A stretch of 64,000 nt of DNA from Bacteroidota bacterium (GCA_018267955.1 JAFDXL010000007.1:140513-204512), one strand, 5' to 3'; counted from the first letter of the stretch, positions 41,504-50,245 are shown. Translations and numbers: made by a program. The notes: generated from the letters alone by a model not told the origin.

Positions 41504-42345
41504 GAAGCAAAGAATTCCTTCAGCGCAGCGGTTACTATTTCCGGTTTACCATTATTATCTGCAGCTACGTGTCCTAATCCTTCAAAGATGATACGCTTTG
41601 CATGCGGCATAGCGGCAGACATAATGTCCACGTTCTCCCTAAGAAATTGAATGCTCCGTGTGCCTCCTAATAGCAAGGTATCAGCAGCAACATTTTGGTA
41701 AGTGCCTAGTAAAGATTGGGAATCATTCACGATTGCAATATCATGATACATCGCAGCAATAAGTGTTTTCAAAGACACCTGCCCTTCAGCAACTTCTTCT
41801 TTTTTGATTGCCATATTAAACATGGCAGTAAGCATGAATTTGGGCGTCATAGCCAGCATGCTTTCATCACCTGTGCCTTTCACCACACTGGCCATAGCTT
41901 CACCATAGTCGCCTTCCTTCATCGCTTTATCATAAGCAGGTACCCATGCCGATGGCCCGTCCGTAAAAGGTAACGGTGGTTCATAGAGCGCCAATTTTTT
42001 GATGGATGGTTCCATCAAGGCTGTTTGCAAAGCAATGATCGCTCCTGAGCTCAGTCCAAATATATTTTGCGCTCCGGTCACCAGTGCCAGCGCCTGTATA
42101 TCTTCACTTTCTTTGGCAAGGCCATATTCTTTGGTATCCTGTTCACTCATGCCGCGGCCCCTGCGGTCGGGTATGTAAACGGTAAATGCATCGGCTAGCA
42201 ATGCACCCAGTTTTGTAAAATTCTGCGAAGCCATCATGCCCCCGTGTACTAATATAAGCCCCGGTCCGGCGCCTGTTTGTTTATAACCAATAATGCTGCC
42301 GTCCTTAGAGGTTACGGTGCCTGTGCTGTATGCTGCTGTTTGCAT
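41500..42345 (-). CDS. Alpha/beta hydrolase
   Basis: A 281-residue hydrolase-fold protein without signal peptide. The oxyanion region is LILVHGGMMASQN, the nucleophile elbow is GLSSGAIIAL (G-x-S-x-G), and the catalytic His lies near the C-terminus in FEGLGHVAADN. The family includes esterases, haloperoxidases and hydrolases of small esters; the pattern PDRRGRGMSEQ is typical of the MhpC-like group. It ends 2 bases before the glycosyltransferase gene on the same strand, so the two may be cotranscribed. Confidence 0.88.
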   Translation of the reverse strand: MQTAAYSTGTVTSKDGSIIGYKQTGAGPGLILVHGGMMASQNFTKLGALLADAFTVYIPDRRGRGMSEQDTKEYGLAKESEDIQALALVTGAQNIFGLSSGAIIALQTALMEPSIKKLALYEPPLPFTDGPSAWVPAYDKAMKEGDYGEAMASVVKGTGDESMLAMTPKFMLTAMFNMAIKKEEVAEGQVSLKTLIAAMYHDIAIVNDSQSLLGTYQNVAADTLLLGGTRSIQFLRENVDIMSAAMPHAKRIIFEGLGHVAADNNGKPEIVTAALKEFFAS

Positions 42346-42346
42346 C

Positions 42347-43555
42347 TTAACTAAAAATTCCTTTCTCTTGTTTCATCTTAAATATCTCTTCTGCCGCTCT
42401 TTTATATCCGCCGGCTTCGGCAAACGATTCATTGATGGCCTGGATATGCTCCAAATATATGGGATCCCGCATTACTACCTGTGCTGCATCACGAATTTGT
42501 TCTGCTGTAATATTCTCCGCATCTAATACGATTGTTGCACCAAGCTCTGCCGCCCTTTTTGCCAGCTCCGGCTGATCCGCGCCCAAAGGTATAGAGACAA
42601 AAGGAACATTACGATGTATCAGGTCGCTGATGCTGTTCATGCCTGCGTGAGTGATGGCAGCATCCGCATATCTTAATATCAGCGACTGGGGCACATAATT
42701 ACGAACGATGAAGTTTTCCGGTATTCGCATTTTCGACAGGTCTACATTGTAGGCGGCCATTACTATCACCGCATCCATATTTTCGAAAGCCCGGAAAAAG
42801 AGTTCATACAGCTCCGGCTTATAATTGCTGAATACCGTTCCCAGTGATATGTAGATCACCTTCCGGCCATACAGTTTTTCCAGCGGGAAGTCAGTTTGTA
42901 TATCTCTTCTGCTATATACAGGCGGACCTACAAAACGATAGCTATCATCAAAGAAAGCCTTATCTGCCGGCGATATAAAATATTCTGATGTGTATACAAA
43001 GTTGAGATCACCTTTGTTGAGCAACAGGCCTAAAACCGTTTCCGGCATTTGTACACCGTAAGTATCACTCAATTGCGCCGATACTTCCTTGTACGTGCAT
43101 ACCAGTTCTCCCATACCCGGAAATGCGGCATCTTCAGCTTGGCCGCTTTCATCAAAGAAATCTTTGAGCCCGCTGAATATGGCAAGCGAGCCTACGCTGG
43201 GTACCTTTAATATCTGTTTCATGGCGCACGCAAACGGAAAGGCTGCAGAATGTATCATGTAGTCAAACCGCATCCCTTCTGTCTGCTGTAATATATCGGC
43301 GATGATCTTATCTGCCGAGCGTATCACGCGGTGCATGGGGTCGGGGCCGTTCTCGCTGTCTAGGTACATTTTAAAAATGTCCAGGTCTTCTATATAGCGC
43401 TTATATGTGGCGCCTGCTTGCTCTATCTTTTCTTTGAATTCATCCGAAGAGAAATAGATGATCTCTTCGCCCTGAAGTACCAGCTCATTTACCAGGCCAA
43501 GCGTAGGGTTTACATTGCCATGGGCAGGTACACTCAGGAATAGCACTTTAGACAT
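42347..43555 (-). CDS. MGT-family glycosyltransferase (GT1-like)
   Basis: A 402-residue GT-B fold enzyme. The N-terminus KVLFLSVPAHGNVNPTLGL is the typical acceptor-site start with catalytic His in the AHGN segment, and the C-terminal donor domain has VIYISLGTVFSN, FIVRNYVPQSLILRYADAAI, THAGMNSISDLIHRNVPFVS and PLGADQPELAKRAAELG (the PSPG-like motif of macrolide/UDP-glycosyltransferases). It would glycosylate small lipophilic molecules with a UDP- or NDP-sugar. The ATG at 43555 (MSKVLF) is preferred since 16 upstream codons are not part of the family. Confidence 0.9.
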   Translation of the reverse strand: MSKVLFLSVPAHGNVNPTLGLVNELVLQGEEIIYFSSDEFKEKIEQAGATYKRYIEDLDIFKMYLDSENGPDPMHRVIRSADKIIADILQQTEGMRFDYMIHSAAFPFACAMKQILKVPSVGSLAIFSGLKDFFDESGQAEDAAFPGMGELVCTYKEVSAQLSDTYGVQMPETVLGLLLNKGDLNFVYTSEYFISPADKAFFDDSYRFVGPPVYSRRDIQTDFPLEKLYGRKVIYISLGTVFSNYKPELYELFFRAFENMDAVIVMAAYNVDLSKMRIPENFIVRNYVPQSLILRYADAAITHAGMNSISDLIHRNVPFVSIPLGADQPELAKRAAELGATIVLDAENITAEQIRDAAQVVMRDPIYLEHIQAINESFAEAGGYKRAAEEIFKMKQEKGIFS

Positions 43556-43809
43556 ATTGTTTTCATTTTGTGCAGCAAACCTAGGTAAGCCACATTTTGC
43601 CATGAAATACTGATAGGCAGACAGGGACTAAAAATCGGTGAATGGCGGTTTTGCGTAGGGCAAATTATTTTTGCGGATATATGCTTCGTTACTACCTCGC
43701 CATTGCAGGGGATAATAGAAAATACCGGATGATAATTATGGGATTGCACAAAAAATAATACACCCGCCTCGCAGCAGATATATTAAAGGAAAATTGAAAA
43801 AGATAATAC

Positions 43810-43998
43810 TTAGGCTCTTGCAGCCACTACCTGCGTCAGGTAAGATTCTGACAGGCTGGTATAGATGATAAAAGTATGCTTCAGCTTTTCTGTCATTGGC
43901 TGAGCCTCGGTTTCCGGTTCCAGGTCTTCCAGTTGCTGCGCCACCAGTGCCTCTACCTCTTCTTTATACGCTGCTATGTAATTCCAGTTCGTTTTCAT
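43810..43998 (-). CDS. Small hypothetical protein
   Basis: A 62-residue acidic protein (MKTNWNYIAAYKEEVEALVA ... QLEDLEPETEAQ ... LSESYLTQVVAARA). No motif, signal or membrane helix is recognised. The gene is isolated between the glycosyltransferase and a DUF4919 gene and has ordinary codon composition, so it could be a real small protein, but the evidence is thin. Confidence 0.45.
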   Translation of the reverse strand: MKTNWNYIAAYKEEVEALVAQQLEDLEPETEAQPMTEKLKHTFIIYTSLSESYLTQVVAARA

Positions 43999-44145
43999 GT
44001 TCTCTATATTTATAGGGCAAAGTTCACTCCTGAATATGTTGGTACTGTAAACACATTGTAAAGTTTATGTTAGCTAAGGGTAAGGAAACTGCCGGATTGT
44101 TGCATCAGCAGCAAAGCTGTTGTAACTTGTTATTGCAAAAACACT

Positions 44146-44889
44146 ATGAATATGAATATCCGCCCCCTGTTGTATATTGTCTTATTACTGATGAGTTTAC
44201 GTGCCAGTGCACAAGGATTTATTCCTCCCGATTATAAAGCGATCGAAGCAGCTATAAAAGACAAGAATTCAGCATATTATTATCCCCCTTTGTTTGAAAG
44301 ATTTCTGGCGAATGACACCACACTTACGGCGGATGAATATAAATACGTCTACTTTGGTAATTTCTTTGCCGACCATCCTGTCTCAGAATTTGCACGTGAC
44401 CAGAATGCGCTTTATGGAATTGCGCATCTTAAAAAAAAGCGATCGCTTAGAGAAGCGGATAAAAAGAAACTTGCAACGCTTTATGAACTGCAATTAAAAA
44501 GTAATCCTTTCGACCTGGACGCCGTAATAAATCTGGCATATCTTTATCATCTGCTCGGAGACACAATTAATACAACGATATACTTATATAAAATGAAACG
44601 AATGGCCGATGTAATTGTCGGCTCAGGTGATGGACGTACAGACAGTACCGGTTACCATGTATTAATGGTTGGACATGAATATGCTATGCTTAGGTTATTC
44701 GGTTACGAATCAGCTGGCACAGAAACGCAAATGGAAGGTCATCCATGCGATCATATGATACTAAAATCAAACAAAGACAATCGGGAAGGGGTATATTTTG
44801 ATGTGAGTCAAATATTTGCTGGCTACAGAAGAAACACCACCAACAACGAAAAGCGTTTCTTGGATTGGGCCGGTAAGAATGCAAAATAG
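44146..44889 (+). CDS. DUF4919-like exported protein
   Basis: A 247-residue protein with a signal peptide (MNMNIRPLLYIVLLLMSLRA, ending SAQG). The mature part follows the DUF4919 pattern: YYYPPLFERFLANDTTLTA, EYKYVYFGNF, then LYELQLKSNPFDLDAVINLA, YHLLGDTINTTIYLYKMK, GRTDSTGYHVLMVGHEYAML and the end YFDVSQIFAGYRRN. These helical proteins are exported and of unknown role. The first two Met codons differ by 2 residues; the first is used. Confidence 0.75.
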   Translation: MNMNIRPLLYIVLLLMSLRASAQGFIPPDYKAIEAAIKDKNSAYYYPPLFERFLANDTTLTADEYKYVYFGNFFADHPVSEFARDQNALYGIAHLKKKRSLREADKKKLATLYELQLKSNPFDLDAVINLAYLYHLLGDTINTTIYLYKMKRMADVIVGSGDGRTDSTGYHVLMVGHEYAMLRLFGYESAGTETQMEGHPCDHMILKSNKDNREGVYFDVSQIFAGYRRNTTNNEKRFLDWAGKNAK

Positions 44890-44926
44890 AACAATCAGTT
44901 CCCTACCTTTAATAAAACACACCACA

Positions 44927-45550
44927 ATGGACGCAAAATTCTGGGACGAACGCTATAAGACAGATGAATATGCCTACGGAGAAATGCCCAACAGCTATCT
45001 CGTAGAAAAGCTTTCGGGCCTAACTCCCGGTAAAATATTATTTCCCGCAGATGGAGAAGGCCGCAATGGTGTATATGCCGCTACGCTGGGTTGGGATGTA
45101 TATAGCTTTGACCAGAGTGCAGAAGGCAAACGCAAGGCCGAGCTGCTGGCGGCAAAGAAAGGTGTAACCATTCATTATGATCTTGCAGAGATGCCCACAG
45201 TAAATTACCAGCCCGGCGAATTTGATGCAATGGCGCTGATCTATGCATTCTTTTCGGGCGATAACAAAGCTGCCAACCATAAGCAACTGGCTACTTTCTT
45301 AAAGCCCGGTGGTATCGTCATATTCGAAGCCTATAGCAAAAGACACCTGCAGTTTAATACCGTTAATCCCCAGGCAGGAGGCCCCAGGGACGAGGCGATG
45401 CTTTTCTCCGTAGAAGAGATCAAAGAGTACTTCAGTGATTTCGAGATACTGGAACTGCAGGAACAGGAGCTGGAAATATGGGAAGGAAATTTTCACGGTG
45501 GTATGAGCGCTGTCATACGTTTCACAGGTAGGAAGAAAGCTAACGTCTAA
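44927..45550 (+). CDS. Class I SAM-dependent methyltransferase
   Basis: A 207-residue soluble enzyme. The segment KFWDERYKTDEYAYGEMPNS is typical of the TehB/thiopurine methyltransferase-like group; motif I (SAM) is ILFPADGEGRNGVYAAT (degenerate G-x-G-x-G), followed by VYSFDQSAEG, FDAMALIYAFFSG and LKPGGIVIFEAY. In this group the substrates include tellurite, thiols or isothiocyanate-type compounds. The start at 44927 (MDAKFWDERY) fits the family; codons upstream are not similar. Its stop overlaps the convergent transporter gene by 4 bases. Confidence 0.9.
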   Translation: MDAKFWDERYKTDEYAYGEMPNSYLVEKLSGLTPGKILFPADGEGRNGVYAATLGWDVYSFDQSAEGKRKAELLAAKKGVTIHYDLAEMPTVNYQPGEFDAMALIYAFFSGDNKAANHKQLATFLKPGGIVIFEAYSKRHLQFNTVNPQAGGPRDEAMLFSVEEIKEYFSDFEILELQEQELEIWEGNFHGGMSAVIRFTGRKKANV

Positions 45551-47202
45551 TTTATAAACCCCGGCAGTTCATCAAAATAGTCCAGTTGCTCGGGTGTCAG
45601 CAACAGGTTTTTTACAGAGAATATTATCGACTTGTAGTAAGAGAACATTTCCCTGTTGAAGTTGATGATCGTAGATACTTCTACCTCCGATAAATTGGCA
45701 AAGCTAGCCTCCTTGTACAGAAAATTCATAGAGTGCTCATACGCATCCTGTATGGATTTATAGATGGCTACCAGTTCTTCAAAATTATTAGTCTTGCTGT
45801 CGTTAAGAATGGCAGCTATTTTATTGCAAAATTCTAGGCATTCTTTCCGGTTGCTTTGATATATGTTATACTTCTCGTCGTGAGAAGAATTGCGCAATTG
45901 CTCAATATCATGTATCGCATCCTTGATGCTCTTGGCCGCGTACATACCGTTTCTTACAGATGATATGATATTATCCAGCTTCTTCGATTCTTCCGGCTGC
46001 AATTGCACATCTCCCAGCGATATATAGTAGGCATATATATCGCCGTGCAAATGTTTCAGGTACTCATACTGTTCCTGTATTGCCTGGGCCGCGAATTTTT
46101 CTTCCTGCTCGTTGCCGGCTTCTTCCCCGCCATCAAATATCTTTCTGCAAAAACCGATAACCAGTTTGATGAATCGCCTTGTTTCTTTTTCGAGCGCAGG
46201 TTCCGCAGCATCAAAATCATCCGGCGAAACGGTATGGATATATGCCGTCATGTAATGGTTGTCTGTAAATCGCCTGTCGAGAAATTTGCCAAACGCTGGC
46301 AACAGCGGGTAAAACAGGACGATGGATACCAGGTTCACCAATGTCTGGAAACTTGCCAGCGCGATCAACTTATCTTTAATGCCGATCGTATTAGTGATAA
46401 GATCATCTACCTGCCGGATGAAAAAGAAGAGCAGCAGGATAGTGATGACATTGAACAAAAAATTACCCGTAGCTACACGTTTCTTCACGGGCGAATTGCC
46501 TACCGAAGCTATCAGCAATTTTATAGTAGTGCCCGCCTCTGCACCCAGCACTATGGCGGTGCCTGAGTAGAGGTCAAGAATGCCCGCATTGAGCGCGCTG
46601 AGCACTATGGCAGCCGTTGCGAAGCTCGATTGTATCAGTGCGGTGATCACCAGGCCTGCTAACAGGAACAGGATAAGGGGATAATCATTCAATTGTGCAA
46701 GGTCAAACGTTTGGATCGCAGCAAGCGTGCTGGCCTTCATATATTCCAGCCCGGTGAAGAGCAGCGACAACCCGAGCAAAAACATACTCCAGTTATACGC
46801 TTTGCTGTTTTTTTGTAGCAGCGCCATCGCAATGCCGGCGATGCCTAAAACGGGTAAGGAATAAGCCTCCATATTTACCTTAAACCCCAGTGTGGCTACT
46901 GCCCAGGTATCAAACGTGCTGCCGAGGTTAGCCCCAAGGATGATGGCGAGCGCATTCTCCATACCTATTACACCCGCGCCCACAAAGCCCAGCACCATCA
47001 GGTTCACGATAGAGCTGCCTTGCAGCAGGCCGGTTATCAATGCCCCCACAACTATTGCCATTACCTTGTGTGCCGTATGTTCTTTAAGGAACAGCTTGAA
47101 CCGCCTGCCGGATAGCGCTTTGATCCCATCCTCCAGGAAATTCATCCCCAGCAGGAAGATGGCCACACCCGCCAGCATTTTCCATAAATTGAACGCTCCC
47201 AT
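45547..47202 (-). CDS. Na/Pi cotransporter family protein (NptA-like) with PhoU-like C-terminus
   Basis: A 551-residue protein with two inverted-repeat hydrophobic halves of about five helices each; the QSS-type signatures are LLQGSSIVNLMVLGFVGAG and ALIQSSFATAAIVLSALNAG, with GANLGSTFDTWAVATLG and GAEAGTTIKLLI after them, as in NptA/SLC34-like Na+/phosphate cotransporters. Residues from about 340 to the end are cytoplasmic and helical, like PhoU regulators (KKLDNIISSVRNGMYAAKSI, IHDIEQLRNSSHDEKYNIY). It may import or export phosphate or act as an ion transporter. It is convergent with the methyltransferase gene. Confidence 0.88.
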   Translation of the reverse strand: MGAFNLWKMLAGVAIFLLGMNFLEDGIKALSGRRFKLFLKEHTAHKVMAIVVGALITGLLQGSSIVNLMVLGFVGAGVIGMENALAIILGANLGSTFDTWAVATLGFKVNMEAYSLPVLGIAGIAMALLQKNSKAYNWSMFLLGLSLLFTGLEYMKASTLAAIQTFDLAQLNDYPLILFLLAGLVITALIQSSFATAAIVLSALNAGILDLYSGTAIVLGAEAGTTIKLLIASVGNSPVKKRVATGNFLFNVITILLLFFFIRQVDDLITNTIGIKDKLIALASFQTLVNLVSIVLFYPLLPAFGKFLDRRFTDNHYMTAYIHTVSPDDFDAAEPALEKETRRFIKLVIGFCRKIFDGGEEAGNEQEEKFAAQAIQEQYEYLKHLHGDIYAYYISLGDVQLQPEESKKLDNIISSVRNGMYAAKSIKDAIHDIEQLRNSSHDEKYNIYQSNRKECLEFCNKIAAILNDSKTNNFEELVAIYKSIQDAYEHSMNFLYKEASFANLSEVEVSTIINFNREMFSYYKSIIFSVKNLLLTPEQLDYFDELPGFIN

Positions 47203-47280
47203 GCTTCTAAACTAATACAAAGAAACCGGAGACCACAGAACACATCAATGATGCCTGTCACAACTTATATTGACCATCAT

Positions 47281-47382
47281 CAGGGAATGCGGTAATGCGA
47301 TAATGCGGCAATTCGGCAATGTGGAAATTTGATAATGTGGCAATTCGACAATTTGATAATTAGAATTTAGAAATCAGAATTT
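47281..47382. repeat. Low-complexity AT-rich tandem array
   Basis: A run of short imperfect units of the type (A/G)ATAATGTGGCAATTCG and TTAGAATTTAGAAATCAG, without coding meaning. It sits at the 5' edge of the REP-like copies. A second short stretch of the TTTAGAATTTAGAAATTAG type occurs at 48063-48090. Confidence 0.6.
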
Positions 47383-47544
47383 AGAATTTCCTCAATGTCA
47401 TTGCGGGCCCGACCCGCAATCTACCATTGCGGCAGCAAACCCACAACCACAAGGGAATGCCTGCCGCTAATTGTAAACTGCCAATCCTTCTTTCTCCTCC
47501 TGTTTTTAGGAGGAGTACCCGAGTGCAACGAGGGGGAGGTGGTT
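47383..47544. repeat. REP-like repeat, copy 1
   Basis: A ~160-base unit starting AGAATTTCCTCAATGTCATT. It holds the inverted repeat ATTGCGGG/CCCGCAAT, then CTACCATTGCGGCAGCAAAC, ACAACCACAAGGGAATGC, and the GC-rich hairpin CTCCTCCTG/TAGGAGGAG with AGTACCCGAGTGCAACGAGG, ending GGTGGTT. It is repeated in the same direction 11 bases later. The open frames crossing it are translations of the repeat, not genes. Confidence 0.85.
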
Positions 47545-47555
47545 GCACACAACGC

Positions 47556-47708
47556 AGAATTTCCTCAATGTCATTGCGGGCCCGACCCGCAATCTACTAT
47601 TGCGAGAGCAAACCCACAACCACAAGGGAATGCACACAATAAACTGAAATCTCTTTTCTCCTCCTGTTCTTAGGAGGAGTACCCGAGTGCAACGAGGGGG
47701 AGGTGGTT
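47556..47708. repeat. REP-like repeat, copy 2
   Basis: A ~153-base copy of the preceding unit in the same orientation, with a few substitutions (CTACTATTGCGAGAGC instead of CTACCATTGCGGCAGC) and a 9-base deletion near the middle. Both copies keep the two inverted repeats, which argues that the hairpins matter or that the unit was recently duplicated. Confidence 0.85.
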
Positions 47709-47726
47709 AAACTGCCAACTGAACAA

Positions 47727-48011
47727 TTACGATTTTCTACGCAACGCTAATCTCTGGAATACCACCAATGCCGTAATAGTAATGATATACACCACGAAAA
47801 ATAAGCCTGTGTACCGCCCCAACACAAACCTCGGCAACGACAACAGGAAAAGCATCACCCCGAACACCGCGATATTGATACTCCACCGTTTTAGGGCAGG
47901 GTATTGCCTGAGACGAAACCGCCCGTCTATAAAGACAGAAGTCATTACAGCATTATAACCCAGGAATACCACCAGGATCATCAATACCGGACCTAATTCA
48001 GGCATATTCAT
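47727..48011 (-). CDS. Small membrane protein of unknown function
   Basis: A 94-residue protein with three hydrophobic segments (MPELGPVLMILVVFLGYNAV, INIAVFGVMLFLLSLPRFV, LFFVVYIITITALVVFQRLA) and a short basic C-terminus (ALRRKS). No family is recognised. It lies directly beside the REP-like repeats with a start codon close to the next intergenic AT-rich segment. Confidence 0.55.
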   Translation of the reverse strand: MNMPELGPVLMILVVFLGYNAVMTSVFIDGRFRLRQYPALKRWSINIAVFGVMLFLLSLPRFVLGRYTGLFFVVYIITITALVVFQRLALRRKS

Positions 48012-48336
48012 ACAACACTAAGTTAGCGATTTTCTCATCGCGATCTTAGGAAGCAGGGGGAGTTTTAGAATTTAGAAATTAGCATTTAGAATTTGCCTTC
48101 CGTCTTTGCAAGGAAATAATGGTGATAACTTAAGAGCTTTTGTTTTGTTCGATGCAGTGTCAACTATGGGTTAAATAACTAGGTATCGACTTCAATTATC
48201 AAGAACGACTTTTGATGTAGTATGCAGTTCGCTGTAAAATAGTTATTAGGATCCAGCAATTTTAGTTTTAAGAGTCAATAATTTATCGTTATTGTTTATA
48301 TCATTTTTTGCTATTAGAAGAAATTACAATTAGGGC
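48012..48336. other. AT-rich gene-free spacer
   Basis: About 325 bases between the small membrane protein and the endonuclease. It contains the TTTAGAATTTAGAAATTAG low-complexity stretch (48063-48090); the rest shows no ORF, RNA or clear terminator. Like the neighbouring endonuclease gene it is visibly AT-rich. Confidence 0.5.
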
Positions 48337-49296
48337 TTAGGCCTTTTTCTTGTACGCTACACGTTCATGATGTTGATATATAGAATCGATTGAAGGATCA
48401 ATCGTTCTTTTTTTTATTTCAAGATCATTTCCTTTAATCAAAGTATTATATAGCCAGCTTTCTTTTTCTAATTTATCCAACCTGACGGTGACGCGATATT
48501 TATCATCAATGATGAAAAAACCTTTTTCAAAAGCTTTATCATGAGTTAAGCATAAACATAAGCCATTTGATATGTCACCACGTACTGCTTTATTATCCGC
48601 CCAACGGGAAATATGCGAGCCGACTAAAAATACATCCTCAGTTACCTCACAATTTGGGTAACAGCACTTAAAGTGAAAGTTTTTCTTTACTTCTTTTGAA
48701 AACTTTTGTTGTCCAACACGAACCAACAAGGTTCTATAAATTTCATCAGCACTCACATTATAGGAAACATCATTATTTGAAATAGGCTGTTTGCTAGATA
48801 TCAAGTACTCTATTAAACTGTCAAACTCGGAAAAATATGCACCATATAAACAATGCAAACGTCCGGTTTGTTTTACGTCGAAAAACAATCTTGTTTTTAT
48901 GGATTTGTATTTATTGTCATTGTAATATCGGGTTAATTCGTCTGTGTTATTGCTCAAAAAGTCCTCGACGTAAATTTTGTTTTTAAATTCCACATGATCT
49001 TTCAAGTCGGCTCTGTAAAATTTTTTAGAGTAATCCCAATCGTGCTGATGTATTGCTGGAAGTTCAGAAGACGTATATCCATCAGTCGCTGCTTCTGAAA
49101 ATCCTTCAAAATATTTCTTACCACTTTTATCTTCAATCACATGAATTATAATGTCCCCTTCTTGCACATTCTTAATTAAATAATAGAATGGCCATCTAGC
49201 ACCGTTTTTTTTAAGTTCAGGAGCCCACACACTTTCTGTTAAATTCCAACCACTACGATAGTTTTCATTTTTTGTTCTTAATTCTAACCAAATCAT
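48337..49296 (-). CDS. EVE-HNH type endonuclease, candidate modification-dependent restriction enzyme
   Basis: A 319-residue protein. The N-terminal ~120 residues (MIWLELRTKNENYRSGWNLT, SVWAPELKKNGARWPFYYL, VQEGDIIIHVIEDKSGKKYF, GFSEAATDGYTSSELPAI, KKFYRADLKDHVEF) follow the EVE/PUA-superfamily pattern of base-flipping readers of modified DNA. The C-terminal HNH domain (about 205-275) has CCYPNCEVTEDVFLVGSHIS (H228), SNGLCLCLTHDKAFEKGFFI (N244, H252), matching HNH_2-type nucleases. Fusions of this order are known from modification-dependent (type IV-like) restriction enzymes such as VcaM4I. The gene is AT-rich compared with its neighbours (sampled 60-base lines have 15 and 19 G+C, versus 32 in a purB line) and stands alone next to repeats, fitting horizontal gain. 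Activity is inferred. Confidence 0.78.
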   Translation of the reverse strand: MIWLELRTKNENYRSGWNLTESVWAPELKKNGARWPFYYLIKNVQEGDIIIHVIEDKSGKKYFEGFSEAATDGYTSSELPAIHQHDWDYSKKFYRADLKDHVEFKNKIYVEDFLSNNTDELTRYYNDNKYKSIKTRLFFDVKQTGRLHCLYGAYFSEFDSLIEYLISSKQPISNNDVSYNVSADEIYRTLLVRVGQQKFSKEVKKNFHFKCCYPNCEVTEDVFLVGSHISRWADNKAVRGDISNGLCLCLTHDKAFEKGFFIIDDKYRVTVRLDKLEKESWLYNTLIKGNDLEIKKRTIDPSIDSIYQHHERVAYKKKA

Positions 49297-49392
49297 TTTA
49301 ATATTTTTCGTTAAATAGTAATCATAAAATATACCTTAACTTTTAAACTAATAAACCCAATATAATTGTTATACTTGATTTATTAGATATGT

Positions 49393-49809
49393 TCACCCCC
49401 ATCTCTCAAACACCAACACCTGCACACCCTGTTTCCATATCTGTTCGCCGAGGGTTTTTAATGCAGGCAGGTCTTCATCCAACACCTTAGCAAATATATT
49501 GCTGCAATCCAGGAAGTGGCCTTCGCCATAGAGTATGCCCATGCATTTGCATACCTTGTTACGCGCCGGTTTCATCGGGCCAATAGATACCTCACCTGCG
49601 GCTACAAACACAGAAGCATTCTCCTGTATAATATCCAGCTCCGGTGCATCATCTATCCATATCTCCTGTCCAGATACCCTTGCATGCATAAACGTCCGCG
49701 TAAAGGGCAGGGTAGCGGCAAATGCTTCGCAGGTTACAGGTGCGTCCTTTGTATAGTATTCAAAACGTATGGTTTGTCCGTCGGTGGTTTTAATGCAGAA
49801 TCCTTTCAT
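49393..49809 (-). CDS. DUF3830-family protein (cyclophilin-like fold)
   Basis: A 138-residue protein that matches the DUF3830 pattern: KDAPVTCEAFAATLPF, MHARVSGQEIWIDDAPELD, ENASVFVAAGEVSIGPMKPA, RNKVCKCMGILYGEGHFLDC, SNIFAKVLDEDLPALKTLG. The fold is cyclophilin-like; members may be hydrolases or ligand-binding proteins of unknown role. A truncated duplicate of its first 30 codons lies 600 bases upstream (50366-50500). It is monocistronic. Confidence 0.8.
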   Translation of the reverse strand: MKGFCIKTTDGQTIRFEYYTKDAPVTCEAFAATLPFTRTFMHARVSGQEIWIDDAPELDIIQENASVFVAAGEVSIGPMKPARNKVCKCMGILYGEGHFLDCSNIFAKVLDEDLPALKTLGEQIWKQGVQVLVFERWG

Positions 49810-49850
49810 GGTTATTAATGTTCTTTAGTGAAATTAAAGAATCCAATAGT

Positions 49851-50234
49851 TTATTCTTCGTCCATTTCTCCTGTCGGGTTGAGAACGATCATTTTGTTGG
49901 CATCTACATTTATGTGGTAATAAGTAACTAATGCGTCGCCATTGTCTTCACATACTTTTACCTCGTAAATATTGTTGGTAGTATCATTCAATGACGCGAT
50001 AAATTTTACGTGTCGTTTTCCCGATGATAAACTGTCAATGAGATTCATCTCGTTTTTTACGACAGGCAGTCGCGCTACAAGTGCTACTACGCTATCTTCC
50101 GTTGTTGATGATTTTGGCAGGTTGTTAGTGGGCTTATTGTGATCAGACTTAAAATTGCATCGCGTATTAAGTATAAGGATACCTAGTGCTAATAGCGTTA
50201 AGTATCTCCTTTTGTAATATGATCTACCGGTCAT
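49851..50234 (-). CDS. Hypothetical lipoprotein
   Basis: A 127-residue protein with a lipoprotein-like signal (MTGRSYYKRRYLTLLALGIL, lipobox NTRC). The rest is polar with a conserved-looking C-terminal half (VALVARLPVVKNEMNLIDSL, RHVKFIASLNDTTNNIYEVK, YYHINVDANKMIVLNPTGEM) that resembles small lipoprotein domains in Bacteroidota without a named family. The start at 50234 is preferred; the frame remains open upstream into a repeated element (50246-50374), which probably supplied the spurious extension. Confidence 0.6.
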   Translation of the reverse strand: MTGRSYYKRRYLTLLALGILILNTRCNFKSDHNKPTNNLPKSSTTEDSVVALVARLPVVKNEMNLIDSLSSGKRHVKFIASLNDTTNNIYEVKVCEDNGDALVTYYHINVDANKMIVLNPTGEMDEE

Positions 50235-50245
50235 CAACAACACGT

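Noticed and set aside
43666..43673. TATTTTTG as a promoter between the glycosyltransferase and the small 62-residue gene
   Set aside because: It points to the plus strand, where the next gene begins almost 500 bases later and no suitable -33 box is present.
47395..47673. Open frames across the REP-like repeats
   Set aside because: They are translations of the repeat unit in two copies (for example the PPVFR/RSTRVQRGGGG type strings), with no start context, domain or signal peptide.
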